A stretch of 64,000 nt of DNA from CALOAD01 sp942491415 (GTDB taxonomy: Bacteria; Cyanobacteriota; Vampirovibrionia; Gastranaerophilales; CALOAD01): NCBI GenBank assembly GCA_942491415.1, contig CALOAD010000020.1, positions 124,001-188,000 of the forward strand. Reading direction: 5' to 3'. Below the pieces are notes generated by a model, which worked only from the letters and a program-made list of their open reading frames with translations, was not told where the DNA came from and ran no database searches. Positions 16,760 through 26,286 of the stretch are shown in pieces (position 1 is the stretch's first letter; the number at the start of each line of letters is the position of its first letter). A program made the position numbers and the translations under genes.

Positions 16760-17902
16760 TCAACTTATCAATAAGGACTCGTATGCATTAAAGGTTTTAT
16801 CTGCAACATTTTTATAGCTGAATTTATATTTATATTGTTTATCGATAATATTTCTAGGGTTAGTATATGCCTTAATAACAGCATTTTTAATTGATTCTAA
16901 ATCATAGGGGTCACATATGTGACCATATTTATTAAATTCATAATAATTAATAGGACAATATTCCTCCGATGAAACTACAATTTCGCATCCTTTAATTAAG
17001 GCTTCTAGTGAAGAGAGCCCTGGAGACTCCCTGTATGATGGGAGTACATGAACTTTAGCCTTTTGGTAATACTTGAATATATCCTCATGAGGCACATTTT
17101 CTATAAAATATACGTTTCCCCTCAATTTAGATATTTTTATAAGTTCTTCATAATATTTTTTAAATTTTTTATTTTCAAACTTGCCAATAAAGACTATAGG
17201 GAATTCAGGGTTATTATACAAGGCTTTAACTACATTTAACTGATTTTTAACAGGCTCTATTCTTGCAACTTGTATTACATAGTCATTTAATGAATCAGGC
17301 AATAAAAAATTCTTATTATTACAACGAGAAGATAAATCAATATCAACCGCATTAGGAATAATTTCAGCCTTTCCCTTTAATTTATGCGAATTTAAATTAT
17401 AATAACTCGAAATAAAATTAAGTTCTTCTTCGGAATTTGGCAAAACTAAGTCAATATTATTAATAACGTCTCGTTTTAACTTTATATATTTGAAACTTCC
17501 AAAAGATTTTTCTTTAAAGGTTAAAGTATCTTTGAATCTTAAAAACTTAATAAATCCATCTTTCGAGTTGTAAAATTTATGGTTATTGGGGTATAATCCA
17601 AGTTTTGAAGCTAAAAACGAAACATATTTAGCATGTGAAAGGTCCCATATTATAGGAGTAAGAACAATTTTAACCTTATGTTTTTTAATTTCAGAAATTA
17701 GTGTTGATGAAAAATTATTCAAATCAAATATATGTATAATTTCATAGTTATTGTTTTTTAATTCATTAAAAGATGAGATTAAATCAATTTTTACTGAATG
17801 TAACTTTTGGAGGGAAGCCATTGTCTTCGTAATTTGAGTGGTGTCACCACCTGGCACTTCATATAGATTTTTTCTTGTAAGGAAAGCTATCTTCATCATC
17901 AC
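16760..17902 (-). CDS. GT4-family glycosyltransferase
   Basis: A 380-residue GT-B enzyme: KIAFLTRKNLYEVPGGDTTQ at the N-terminus with the glycine-rich GGDT acceptor-domain loop, VIQVARIEPVKNQ in the C-terminal half, and the donor-binding region YRESPGLSSLEALIKG (about 287-302), a variant of the E-x7-E motif. It is the only inverted gene inside the glycan cluster, convergent with the ABC gene (3 nt apart) and divergent from the methyltransferase at 17961 across 58 bp. The sugar is unknown. Three ATG codons in a row leave the exact start open by two residues. Confidence 0.85.
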   Translation of the reverse strand: MMMKIAFLTRKNLYEVPGGDTTQITKTMASLQKLHSVKIDLISSFNELKNNNYEIIHIFDLNNFSSTLISEIKKHKVKIVLTPIIWDLSHAKYVSFLASKLGLYPNNHKFYNSKDGFIKFLRFKDTLTFKEKSFGSFKYIKLKRDVINNIDLVLPNSEEELNFISSYYNLNSHKLKGKAEIIPNAVDIDLSSRCNNKNFLLPDSLNDYVIQVARIEPVKNQLNVVKALYNNPEFPIVFIGKFENKKFKKYYEELIKISKLRGNVYFIENVPHEDIFKYYQKAKVHVLPSYRESPGLSSLEALIKGCEIVVSSEEYCPINYYEFNKYGHICDPYDLESIKNAVIKAYTNPRNIIDKQYKYKFSYKNVADKTFNAYESLLIS

Positions 17903-17960
17903 ATTTATTTCTGTATTTGTTATATAATTACTATGTTAAATATAATAATACAAAAGTGAT

Positions 17961-18884
17961 ATGAAAAAGATAAAAGAAAAAATTGCTAAAAAATTTAAAT
18001 ATACTCAGAACCTAGAAATAAAATTAAATAAAACTGAAGAAACCCTTAAAGAGTACTCTATGTTTGTCCCCCCTGGGCATTTTTATTCACCAGTTCATTC
18101 TCTTGAAGAAGTTACAAAAAGAGATGAAAAGATTTTTCTTCCTTTTACAAATGGTGTAGCTGGAGTTGATTTAAATGAAAACTATCAGATTGATTTAATA
18201 GATAAGCTTTCAAAGTTTTATAAGGAAATGCCTTTTGAAGACAATACAAAAGAAGGTTTAAGGTATCCGTTTGTCAACCCTAATTTTTCTTATTTTGATG
18301 GAATCATATACTACTCTATGATTCGTTATATTAAACCAAAAAAAATTGTAGAAGTTGGCTGTGGATATTCTTCTTGTGTAACTCTTGATACAAATGAATT
18401 GTTCTTTAATAATTCAATCGATTGTACTTTTATAGACCCGTATCCTGAACTTTTTTACACTTTTTTAAAAGAAGGCGATAAAGAAAAAAATAAAATGATT
18501 CCAATGACTTTACAAGATGTCGATATAGAAGAATTTTTAAAATTAGAAGAAAATGATATTCTTTTTATTGATTCGACTCATGTTTCTAAAGTTGATAGTG
18601 ATGTAAACCGTCTTTTCTTTGAAATTTTACCAAAGCTAAAAAAAGGCGTGTATATTCACCTCCATGATATATTTTACCCATTCGAATACCCTAAAGCTTG
18701 GATATACCAAGGCATTTCATGGAATGAAAATTATTTACTAAGGGCTTTTCTTCAATATAACAAGGAATTTAAAATAACATTCTTTAATCATTATTTGGAC
18801 ATTTTTCATAAAGAAAAAATAGAAAAAGCTCTTCCTTTGTGTGCTAAAAGTGCTTGCGGTAGTATCTGGCTTCAAAAGGTTTAA
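17961..18884 (+). CDS. Class I SAM-dependent methyltransferase
   Basis: A 307-residue protein with the SAM-binding motif I IVEVGCGYSSCVTLDT (about 128-143), the acidic FIDPYPE, and DILFIDSTHVSK as motif IV, characteristic of the Methyltransf_24 group. The first 35 residues are basic and helical. In glycan clusters such enzymes O-methylate sugars or act on polyols. It begins the second run of cotranscribed plus-strand genes, 2 nt before the CmcI-like gene. Confidence 0.75.
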   Translation: MKKIKEKIAKKFKYTQNLEIKLNKTEETLKEYSMFVPPGHFYSPVHSLEEVTKRDEKIFLPFTNGVAGVDLNENYQIDLIDKLSKFYKEMPFEDNTKEGLRYPFVNPNFSYFDGIIYYSMIRYIKPKKIVEVGCGYSSCVTLDTNELFFNNSIDCTFIDPYPELFYTFLKEGDKEKNKMIPMTLQDVDIEEFLKLEENDILFIDSTHVSKVDSDVNRLFFEILPKLKKGVYIHLHDIFYPFEYPKAWIYQGISWNENYLLRAFLQYNKEFKITFFNHYLDIFHKEKIEKALPLCAKSACGSIWLQKV

Positions 18885-18886
18885 TA

Positions 18887-19654
18887 ATGAAATTTGTAAT
18901 TGACACAGACAAACAAAAAATAGTTAAGATGAAAGGTTTAAAAAAAGAAAAATTTGATCTTTATTCTAAGGAAGCATTTGAACTTTTGTCTGATATATGG
19001 TTAAAAGTAGGTTGGAATGAGCAATATTACTCAACTTTTAGCTGGATGGGGTTTCCTATGTTGCAACTTCCTGAAGATGTATTAAGAGTTCAAGAAGTTA
19101 TATCTTCAATAAAGCCTGATATAATTATTGAATGTGGGGTTTGTAATGGTGGTTCTATTGCTCTTTATGCCTCTCTTTTGAGGATTTTTAATAAACGTAA
19201 AGTAATAGGCATCGATATTAAAATAAAACCAGAAGTAAGAAAAAAGCTCGAAGACACTCCATTTTTAGAACTTATCTCTTTAATTGAAGGCGATTCAAAC
19301 TCAGAAAATGTAATTAATCAAGTTAAATCTATGATTAAACCGGAAGATACAGTTTTAGTAATTTTAGATTCTAACCATACAAAAGAACACGTTTTGAAAG
19401 AATTAAATAATTATTCTAAATTTGTGACAAAAGACTCCTATATAGTAGCTACTGACGGAGTTATGATAGATCTTTATGACGTTCCAGACGGATTTGAATG
19501 TTGGAAAAATAATAACCCCCAAGAAGCCATTAAGGAATTTATTAAAGGCACTAAAGATTTTGCTATAGAAACTCCTGATTGGCTATATAATAGTGGAATA
19601 CTAAATAAAAATATTACTTACTGGCCTAATGCATGGCTTAAAAGAATTAGGTAA
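18887..19654 (+). CDS. CmcI/rhamnosyl O-methyltransferase-family protein ('cephalosporin hydroxylase' family)
   Basis: The 255-residue sequence has the family start (WLKVGWNEQYYSTFSWMG), the SAM site IIECGVCNGGSIALYASLL (about 80-98), the acidic GIDIKIKPEVR, LVILDSNHTKEHVL and DGVMIDLYDVPDGF. The family was named after CmcI, but members in glycan clusters are SAM-dependent O-methyltransferases acting on sugars such as rhamnose. Proteobacterial and cyanobacterial homologues are typical of surface-glycan loci, as here. It is preceded by the methyltransferase at 17961 and followed 6 nt later by a radical SAM gene. Confidence 0.85.
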   Translation: MKFVIDTDKQKIVKMKGLKKEKFDLYSKEAFELLSDIWLKVGWNEQYYSTFSWMGFPMLQLPEDVLRVQEVISSIKPDIIIECGVCNGGSIALYASLLRIFNKRKVIGIDIKIKPEVRKKLEDTPFLELISLIEGDSNSENVINQVKSMIKPEDTVLVILDSNHTKEHVLKELNNYSKFVTKDSYIVATDGVMIDLYDVPDGFECWKNNNPQEAIKEFIKGTKDFAIETPDWLYNSGILNKNITYWPNAWLKRIR

Positions 19655-19660
19655 TATTTT

Positions 19661-20611
19661 ATGAATCAATATAATAATGTATACTTTGAAATTTCAGGAA
19701 TCTGTAATGCAAAATGCCCTTTTTGTATAAGCAATAAATCAAAAAGGGATTCAAGCATTTTTATTGATCCTGAATTATTTTATGCAGCTTTAAAAAAATT
19801 AATTAACTATAAAATAATCTCACAAGATTCAGAAATAAATGTTTATAACTGGGGAGAGCCTTTGCTGCATCCTAAATTTAATAAGATAATTGATAAAATT
19901 AATTCTTTATCATTAAAATATTGCATTAGCACTAATGCTTCTATAGTCCCAGTAATAGACAGGAATTTAACCCGAAATCTTTCGAAAATTTATTTTTCAA
20001 TGTCAGGGTTTTCACAAAAGTCTTATAGTAAGATTCATGGATTTAACTTTGAAAAAATCAAATCAAATATTATAAAGATTGTAAAAAAGCTTAAGTCAGA
20101 AAACTTTACAGGAGAAGCCTTTATTCTTTTTCATATTTACCAGTTTAATATTGATGAAATTTTAATCGCATATGAATTTGCAAAGAAAATCGGAGTAAAG
20201 CTTTTACCGTATTATGCATATTTATGTGATTATAACCAGCTGAAAAATTATATCGATAATAACCTTAACAGTGACCAATTAAAACTTATTTCAGAGAGCC
20301 TGTTTTGTTCAAGAATCAATGAATTGACAGTAGATATTCCAAAATATTATAAATGCCCGCAGGACAATATTTTAAGTATTGATGAAAAAGCTAACATTAT
20401 CAACTGTTGCTTTTTATCAAATAAAGTACCTAAAAATATATTAGGCAATGTAATCAAAGATGATATTGATAAAATTTTTAATCATAAGCCGATTTCTCAA
20501 GAGTGCATTGAATGTTTGAAAAATGGTTTTTCTCATTATATTCATAATGTTGAGATGCCTGAATTTATTAAAAAAACAATTAACGATAGGGAGTATTTAT
20601 ATGAAGTATAA
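19661..20611 (+). CDS. Radical SAM enzyme of the glycan cluster
   Basis: The 316-residue protein has the cluster motif CNAKCPFC (C14, C18, C21), NWGEPLLH in place of GGEP, and a C-terminal cysteine set (CPQDN, INCCFL, CIECLKNG) consistent with a SPASM/twitch auxiliary cluster. It is unrelated in detail to the radical SAM at 11895-12875. In glycan clusters such enzymes epimerise, deoxygenate or methylate sugars, but its substrate cannot be inferred. It overlaps the next methyltransferase by 11 nt, indicating translational coupling. Confidence 0.8.
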   Translation: MNQYNNVYFEISGICNAKCPFCISNKSKRDSSIFIDPELFYAALKKLINYKIISQDSEINVYNWGEPLLHPKFNKIIDKINSLSLKYCISTNASIVPVIDRNLTRNLSKIYFSMSGFSQKSYSKIHGFNFEKIKSNIIKIVKKLKSENFTGEAFILFHIYQFNIDEILIAYEFAKKIGVKLLPYYAYLCDYNQLKNYIDNNLNSDQLKLISESLFCSRINELTVDIPKYYKCPQDNILSIDEKANIINCCFLSNKVPKNILGNVIKDDIDKIFNHKPISQECIECLKNGFSHYIHNVEMPEFIKKTINDREYLYEV

Positions 20612-21407
20612 GAATGAAGTAGACTTACACATCCCGAATACCCCTTATTTTAAAATATTGCCTCAAATAGAAGAAAAATCAAAAGTTTTAGAAATTGGTT
20701 GTGCCTGTGGGCATGTGGGTAACTATTTAGCTGTTGAAAAACAATGTAATATTATAGGCGTTGATGCTTGTGAAAAAAGCTTATGCAGAGCAAAAAGTTT
20801 AAATACATATAGTCAGCTTTTAAATATAAATTTGAATGATATAGGACCTGATTTTGATAAATATAAAGAATCTTTTGATTATATTTTGTTTATGGATGTT
20901 TTAGAACATGTCTATAATCCTGAAATAGTTATAAATAAAATAAAAAACACTCTAAAAAATGATGGCTATATTTTCATATCATTGCCTAATCTATCCCATG
21001 GCAGCATAAAACTCAATATTTTACAAAATGATTTTATTTATACTAAAAATGGTTTACTTGATGAAAATCATATTCGTTTCTTCACTCTTAAAAGCTTGAT
21101 AGAGCTTATGAATAAGGTGTCTTTAGAGATAATAAGCCTAGATAAGATTTATCACGATATTGATAAAGTTGAACAACCCATTAATTTAACAAATTATCCA
21201 AAGGAAATAATAAATTTTATAGAAAAGGACCCCGAGTCATATGTTTATCAATACATAGTAAAAGCTAGAATATGTGAAAAAATCAACCTTGAACAAAAAA
21301 ATATGGATTTTTTAAAGTCTTCCAATCACGATTTTAAAGAAATAAATAAGTATACTAGAAATCACTTACAAAAACCTTTTTGGTATACAATATTTAATAA
21401 AAAGTAG
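20601..21407 (+). CDS. Class I SAM-dependent methyltransferase (UbiE/Coq3-like fold)
   Basis: I place the start at the ATG at 20601 (268 residues), which has a GGGAG site upstream and overlaps the end of the radical SAM gene; the frame is open from 20523 but that part lies inside the upstream gene. Motif I is VLEIGCACGHVGNYLA, motif II GVDACEKS, and YILFMDVLEHVYNPE marks motif IV. A long, charged C-terminal region follows. It is likely to modify a sugar or glycolipid made by the cluster. Confidence 0.8.
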   Translation: MKYKNEVDLHIPNTPYFKILPQIEEKSKVLEIGCACGHVGNYLAVEKQCNIIGVDACEKSLCRAKSLNTYSQLLNINLNDIGPDFDKYKESFDYILFMDVLEHVYNPEIVINKIKNTLKNDGYIFISLPNLSHGSIKLNILQNDFIYTKNGLLDENHIRFFTLKSLIELMNKVSLEIISLDKIYHDIDKVEQPINLTNYPKEIINFIEKDPESYVYQYIVKARICEKINLEQKNMDFLKSSNHDFKEINKYTRNHLQKPFWYTIFNKK

Positions 21408-21420
21408 TGAAGGTTGTATT

Positions 21421-22134
21421 ATGAGAGTTTTAATAAAAGATTTTATTGAATTAGCTGCAAATACTTTAAATTTGAAAGGTCCTATATATGAATTTGGTTC
21501 TTATCAGGTGGAAGAGCAAGGGGACTTTGGGAATTTAAGACCTTACTTTCCTAAGAAGGAGTTTGTTGGGTGTGATATGCGTGAAGGTCCAGGCGTTGAT
21601 AAAATACTGAATTTACATAAAATTGATTTGCCTAGTAATTCAGTAGGAACAGTTTTAATTATGGACACTCTAGAACATGTTGAATATCCTCATAAAGCTC
21701 TTGATGAAATATACAGAATTCTTAAACCTGATGGTATTGTTATTATGAGTTCTGTAATGAATTTTCCAATACATGATTATCCTTATGATTATTGGAGGTT
21801 TACGCCAGAAGCCTTTAGAAGTTTATTGAAAAAATTTCAAATCTCTTATGCCGATTATGCTGGTGATAAGGACTTCCCTCATACTGTCATAGGAATTGGG
21901 TCTAAAGGCGATATAAAGGGATACGATTCATTTATTGCTGAATATCAAGAATGGAAGCCAAAATGGATTGATCAGCTTGCTCCTGAAACTATAGATTCTA
22001 AGCTTATTAATATTAAAAATAGATTTCAGGATTTAGAAAATAGAATTAATAATATGGATACAAATCTAAATAATAATATAATGATAAAGATTGGAAAAGA
22101 GTTTCAACGATTTAAAAAAAGGTTTAGACGATGA
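21421..22134 (+). CDS. Class I SAM-dependent methyltransferase (Methyltransf_11-like)
   Basis: The 237-residue protein has IYEFGSYQVEEQG as an atypical motif I, FVGCDMREGPGVDKI as the SAM ribose-binding strand, VLIMDTLEHVEYPHKALDEI and GIVIMSSVMNFPIHDYPYDY, ending in a basic tail (KRFRR). The DYPYDYWRFTPEA segment recurs in methyltransferases of surface polysaccharide loci. It is the third methyltransferase in the cluster and overlaps the next glycosyltransferase by 4 nt (ATGA). Confidence 0.75.
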   Translation: MRVLIKDFIELAANTLNLKGPIYEFGSYQVEEQGDFGNLRPYFPKKEFVGCDMREGPGVDKILNLHKIDLPSNSVGTVLIMDTLEHVEYPHKALDEIYRILKPDGIVIMSSVMNFPIHDYPYDYWRFTPEAFRSLLKKFQISYADYAGDKDFPHTVIGIGSKGDIKGYDSFIAEYQEWKPKWIDQLAPETIDSKLINIKNRFQDLENRINNMDTNLNNNIMIKIGKEFQRFKKRFRR

Positions 22135-24356
22135 AGAGCAGTATTATAATTCTTACATATAATCAACTAGATGTAGCGACAAAGCCTTGCATTGAAAGTC
22201 TTTATAAATATACGGATGTAAAAGATTTTGAGCTTATAGTTGTTGATAATAATTCAAATGATGGAACGCAAGAATATTTAAAAGAATTAAAAAGTAACTA
22301 TGACAATGTAAAAATTATTTTAAATGAAGAAAATAAAGGTTTTCCTGCTGGTAATAATCAGGGAATAAAGGTTGCAGATGGCGAATTTATAGTTTTATTG
22401 AATAATGATACCTTATTAACACCTAATTGGCTTAATTCATTAATTAAAAAATTTGATATTGATGAAAGAGCGGGTTTAGTTGGTCCTATTTCTAACTCAG
22501 TTGGTAATGAACAATGTGTATATTTAGAGAATCTTGCAGAATATAATTATTTAAATATAACTGAAGAGTATGTAAAAAAGCATAAGAATACTTACTTTGA
22601 AACAAAACTTTTGGGCTTTTTCTGTGTAGCAATAAAAAAAGAAGTTATTGAAAAAATAGGATATCTTGAAGAAGCTTTTACAACAGGAACTTACGAGGAT
22701 AATGATTTTTGTCTGAGGGCTCAAAAAAATGGATATAAACTTTTAATCGCCGAAGATAGTTTTGTATACCATAAAGGAAGTATTTCTTTTAAAACTTTAC
22801 CCAGCTCTGAATTTAATGAGCTTGTTAATAAAAATAAAGAGATTTTTTACTCTAAGCATAATATTCAGTTTTCTTATATTGATAATCTTTCTCCTATATG
22901 GAAAAGAATAAAAAAAGAGCTGATAAATTTCAATTTAAAAGAGCAAAATCCTGATATAATTACTGAACGTATACTAAATAGACTTAACAGCTTTGAAAAT
23001 ATATTTTTCAACTTTAAGCAGTATGAACAGGGATTAACTCATTCCATCAAGACGCTTGAATTTAAAATAGAGGAACTTGAAAAAGAAATTAAACGATTAA
23101 AAAAACCGAAGCTCCAAGATTTAATTTCTATGTTCCCTTTAATTGGTCCTGTTTATTCAATTTTTAGGAAATTTTTTAAAGACCTAAAAATTGCCAGAAA
23201 AGAGTTTTTTAAAAAGCTAGAGCAGTCTAGATATAATAAAAAACATTTATTGCAATTAAATGAAATTCTTAGTAAGAATAAATATAAAGGGATAATAATA
23301 TATCCACCAACATTGGACTGGAATATTCCTCTATTTCAACGCCCGCAACATATAGCTTTACAGCTGGCAAGAAAAGGGTATTTATTTTTCTTTTGTACAA
23401 ATAATGACCACTATGATAAAGTTGATGGCTTTCAAGAAGTTGAAACTAATTTATATTTAACAGATAGATTTGACTTATTGATAAAAAAATTAAATAAAGG
23501 AAACCTTTTATTTCACGCTGCTAATCCTTTTTATAGTCTTGAGGATTTAAAAGACTGGAAAAAAAGAGGTTTTGATATCATTTATGATTATGTCGATGAA
23601 ATTGATGAAGATATAATTGGCAAATCAAATTTAGTTATTAATAGACACCTTTCAGTTGATGAAAATATTTTAGATCTGATTTTAACAACAGCAACAAAGC
23701 TTTATAATGAGATGAATCAGAGATTTAATAATACTAAAGTTTTATTAAACCAGAATGCGGTTGAATATGAACATTTTCAGGTTACTAAAATGCCAGAAAA
23801 TTGCCCGGAAGATATAGAAATTCTATTACAGGAAAATAAGCCTATAATAGGATATTATGGAGCTCTAGCTAAATGGATTGATTATGACTTGCTTGTAACT
23901 CTTGCGGATAAAAGGTCCGAGTACAATATTGTTTTAATAGGTTGGAACTACGATGGTTCCCTTGTGTACACAAAGGAAAGAGAAAACATAAAATATTTAG
24001 GAGTGAAAGAATATTCAGAGCTTCCTAAATATGGAATTTGGTTTGATATAGGCATTATTCCATTTAAAGAAGGTAACATAGCTCAAGCAACTTCTCCTTT
24101 AAAGCTTTTTGAATATATGGCTATGAAAAAACCAGTTGTAGTAACCAGGGATCTGCTTGAATGTATTAAATTTGATGGCATATTTGTAGCTCAAAATAAA
24201 TACGATTTTATTGAAAAAGTGGATGAAGCCCTTAAAGTTAAAAATGACCCTAAATATATTGAAATTTTAGACAATCAAGCTCAAGAAAATACTTGGATAA
24301 AAAGAGCAGAAGATATTGATGAATATTTAAATAAAAAAGCTTTAGGTGTCAAATAA
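22131..24356 (+). CDS. Bifunctional glycosyltransferase: GT2 fused to GT4-like domain
   Basis: The 741-residue protein begins with a GT-A GT2 domain (SSIIILTYNQLDVATKPC; VVDNNSNDGT; FIVLLNNDTLL, the DxD-like site; GTYEDNDFCLRAQ) over about 1-260, close to rhamnosyltransferase-type enzymes. A charged linker with a coiled coil (about 305-330) follows. From about 380 there is a GT-B domain (GIIIYPPTLDWNIPLFQRPQ; IIGYYGALAKWIDYDLL; PLKLFEYMAMKKPVVVT). Two transferases in one chain probably add consecutive sugars. It overlaps its neighbours at both ends by 4 and 1 nt. Confidence 0.87.
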   Translation: MKSSIIILTYNQLDVATKPCIESLYKYTDVKDFELIVVDNNSNDGTQEYLKELKSNYDNVKIILNEENKGFPAGNNQGIKVADGEFIVLLNNDTLLTPNWLNSLIKKFDIDERAGLVGPISNSVGNEQCVYLENLAEYNYLNITEEYVKKHKNTYFETKLLGFFCVAIKKEVIEKIGYLEEAFTTGTYEDNDFCLRAQKNGYKLLIAEDSFVYHKGSISFKTLPSSEFNELVNKNKEIFYSKHNIQFSYIDNLSPIWKRIKKELINFNLKEQNPDIITERILNRLNSFENIFFNFKQYEQGLTHSIKTLEFKIEELEKEIKRLKKPKLQDLISMFPLIGPVYSIFRKFFKDLKIARKEFFKKLEQSRYNKKHLLQLNEILSKNKYKGIIIYPPTLDWNIPLFQRPQHIALQLARKGYLFFFCTNNDHYDKVDGFQEVETNLYLTDRFDLLIKKLNKGNLLFHAANPFYSLEDLKDWKKRGFDIIYDYVDEIDEDIIGKSNLVINRHLSVDENILDLILTTATKLYNEMNQRFNNTKVLLNQNAVEYEHFQVTKMPENCPEDIEILLQENKPIIGYYGALAKWIDYDLLVTLADKRSEYNIVLIGWNYDGSLVYTKERENIKYLGVKEYSELPKYGIWFDIGIIPFKEGNIAQATSPLKLFEYMAMKKPVVVTRDLLECIKFDGIFVAQNKYDFIEKVDEALKVKNDPKYIEILDNQAQENTWIKRAEDIDEYLNKKALGVK

Positions 24357-25477
24357 TGAAAGCTTCAGGTCAGGTAAAAAGCAAAAATTGTTCTATTTTT
24401 TATTTTTCGAGTATTGATTATGATTTTTTGAACCAAAGACCTCAACAAATTTTTAATGAACTTAAAAAAATAAGCGGATCAAACTTTAATGTTTATTATG
24501 TAAACCCTCCGTCAAGAAAAACTTCTCTAATAGGATTCCAGAACAAAAATAATATAATGACTTTTAATAAAATTACTCAGATAAAATCAGATATTAATCC
24601 TTTAAATTTAGTAAAAAAAAGGATTTTAAAAAATATCTTAAGAAAGATTGATTGCAATCAATCTAAAAAAATTGCAATAATTGGTGCAAGCCATTGGGCA
24701 CCTTTAATTTCAAAAACAGACTTTGATCTTATTATTTATGATTATTTTGATACAATTGAAATCTATTCTGATAATAAGAATTTTAAGTTTTTAAAAAGAA
24801 AACATGAAGAAATCATAAATAAAAGCGATATGATTGTAACAACGTCAGAACTTTTGAAAAAAGAAATCAAGTCTATAAATCCAAATAAAAAAACAATTAT
24901 TATTTCAAATGGCGTTGATATTGATTATTTCAAACAAAATGAAGACTTGATTCGATTTAACAAAAATAAGAAAATCATAGGATTTCTTGGAGCCATATAT
25001 GAATGGATTGATCTTGAGATGATTTTTAAGATTGCAAAAAAAATACCGGATAAAGATTTTTGGCTTATAGGTCCTATTAGTAAAGAAAATAAAATTTTAT
25101 TAAATAAAAAGCCTAAAAATGTTACTTTTTACGGTAAAGTTGCTTATAAGGAAGTATCTTCTTTTATTAATGCATTTGATGTTGCTCTTATTCCTTTTAA
25201 ATCTGGAATTATTGCTGATTCTACTGACCCTGTTAAATTATATGAGTATTTTGCCTTAGGTAAACCTGTTGTTTCCTCAAGATTAAAAGAAATGGAAAAA
25301 TATAATGATTCTGGGTTATTAAAAATTGCTGATAATGAAGACGAATATGTAAATGCAATAGAATTTTTTATTGAGAGTAATGAAATCTTTAAGCAAAATG
25401 AAAGAATAAAAATTGCAGAAGCAAATTCATGGAAAAATAAAGTAAAAAGTTTTTTAAATGAAATTAAAACAATGTAA
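24356..25477 (+). CDS. GT4-like glycosyltransferase
   Basis: The 373-residue GT-B protein is similar in plan to the C-terminal half of the preceding bifunctional enzyme: FNQRPQQIFNELKK near the start (as in LFQRPQHIALQLAR), IIGFLGAIYEWIDLEM, and a donor-site region DPVKLYEYFALGKPVVSS near residue 287. The resemblance suggests they derive from a common ancestor. It is the last gene of the glycan cluster; its ATG overlaps the previous stop by 1 nt. No terminator was seen before the convergent phage genes. Confidence 0.83.
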   Translation: MKASGQVKSKNCSIFYFSSIDYDFLNQRPQQIFNELKKISGSNFNVYYVNPPSRKTSLIGFQNKNNIMTFNKITQIKSDINPLNLVKKRILKNILRKIDCNQSKKIAIIGASHWAPLISKTDFDLIIYDYFDTIEIYSDNKNFKFLKRKHEEIINKSDMIVTTSELLKKEIKSINPNKKTIIISNGVDIDYFKQNEDLIRFNKNKKIIGFLGAIYEWIDLEMIFKIAKKIPDKDFWLIGPISKENKILLNKKPKNVTFYGKVAYKEVSSFINAFDVALIPFKSGIIADSTDPVKLYEYFALGKPVVSSRLKEMEKYNDSGLLKIADNEDEYVNAIEFFIESNEIFKQNERIKIAEANSWKNKVKSFLNEIKTM

Positions 25478-25563
25478 TATTCTTTTCAACTCGTAATGTG
25501 TGATACTGTTGCTCGAACTGAAGACGTTAAAAGTTATGGACCTATTATAAATACAATATAAAA

Positions 25564-26286
25564 TTAAAAACCCAAAAGAATCCCCAATTCTTTTAACAGC
25601 TCCCCATAGCTCTTTTCACTCCTCCATATCTTTTCAGCAATATGGTGGTAAATTTTAGCTTCATGTTTTGCTTTTAAAAACTTTCTTTTAACCTTAGAAT
25701 AAAGCATCTTCATAATTCTTTCTTCTTGTTTTGAGATTAGTTTTTCTTTTGGAGCAAATAGCTTTCTATGATTTATAAAGACTTGATTGTTATAGACATA
25801 AAAGTAAACTGTTTTACCAAAAAACATCCTAAACCTAGGTGTTTGAGGATGTTCTATATAACTATTATAAAGGTTATCGCTTTGACTTTTGTAAATAAGT
25901 TCCCTAAAATGGCGGTAAAATTTTACAACACAATTTTGCGAAACATTTAAAAGATTAGCAATTTTTACCGTTTCAATTTCCAAGCAAAAAGATTTTAAAA
26001 TCAGCTCAAAATCTTCGGGCGAATGATAATCTTTTTTAAATCTAAGAGATGAATTCTTGTTATTTTTTTGAGCTTGTTTCTTTTGATACAAATAAACTTC
26101 ACCTGATTTTTTAACTTCTTCAAGGTTATCTAAAGTAAGTTTCAACTCTTGTTCGTCAATTTCAGCAATAGCAGTTATTTCATCTAAAGTGAACTTATTT
26201 AACCGTTTGGCTAACTTTAGTATTCGGTCTTTGACAAAGGAAGTTGGCGAACTTGTGAACCTTACTGACCTGTCCCTACTTGGCAT
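25564..26286 (-). CDS. Mu-like phage DNA-binding protein of unknown role (gene after MuB)
   Basis: A 240-residue basic protein with no assigned family. Residues about 15-65 look like a winged-helix segment (VKDRILKLAKRLNKFTLDEI, ITAIAEIDEQELKLTLDNLE). Residues about 95-130 form a second helix-turn-helix (VKIANLLNVSQNCVVKFYRH) reminiscent of IS1595-type transposase N-termini. It overlaps the MuB-like gene by 11 nt, so belongs to the early transposition operon of the Mu-like element. It may be a regulator or a host-takeover protein. Confidence 0.5.
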   Translation of the reverse strand: MPSRDRSVRFTSSPTSFVKDRILKLAKRLNKFTLDEITAIAEIDEQELKLTLDNLEEVKKSGEVYLYQKKQAQKNNKNSSLRFKKDYHSPEDFELILKSFCLEIETVKIANLLNVSQNCVVKFYRHFRELIYKSQSDNLYNSYIEHPQTPRFRMFFGKTVYFYVYNNQVFINHRKLFAPKEKLISKQEERIMKMLYSKVKRKFLKAKHEAKIYHHIAEKIWRSEKSYGELLKELGILLGF

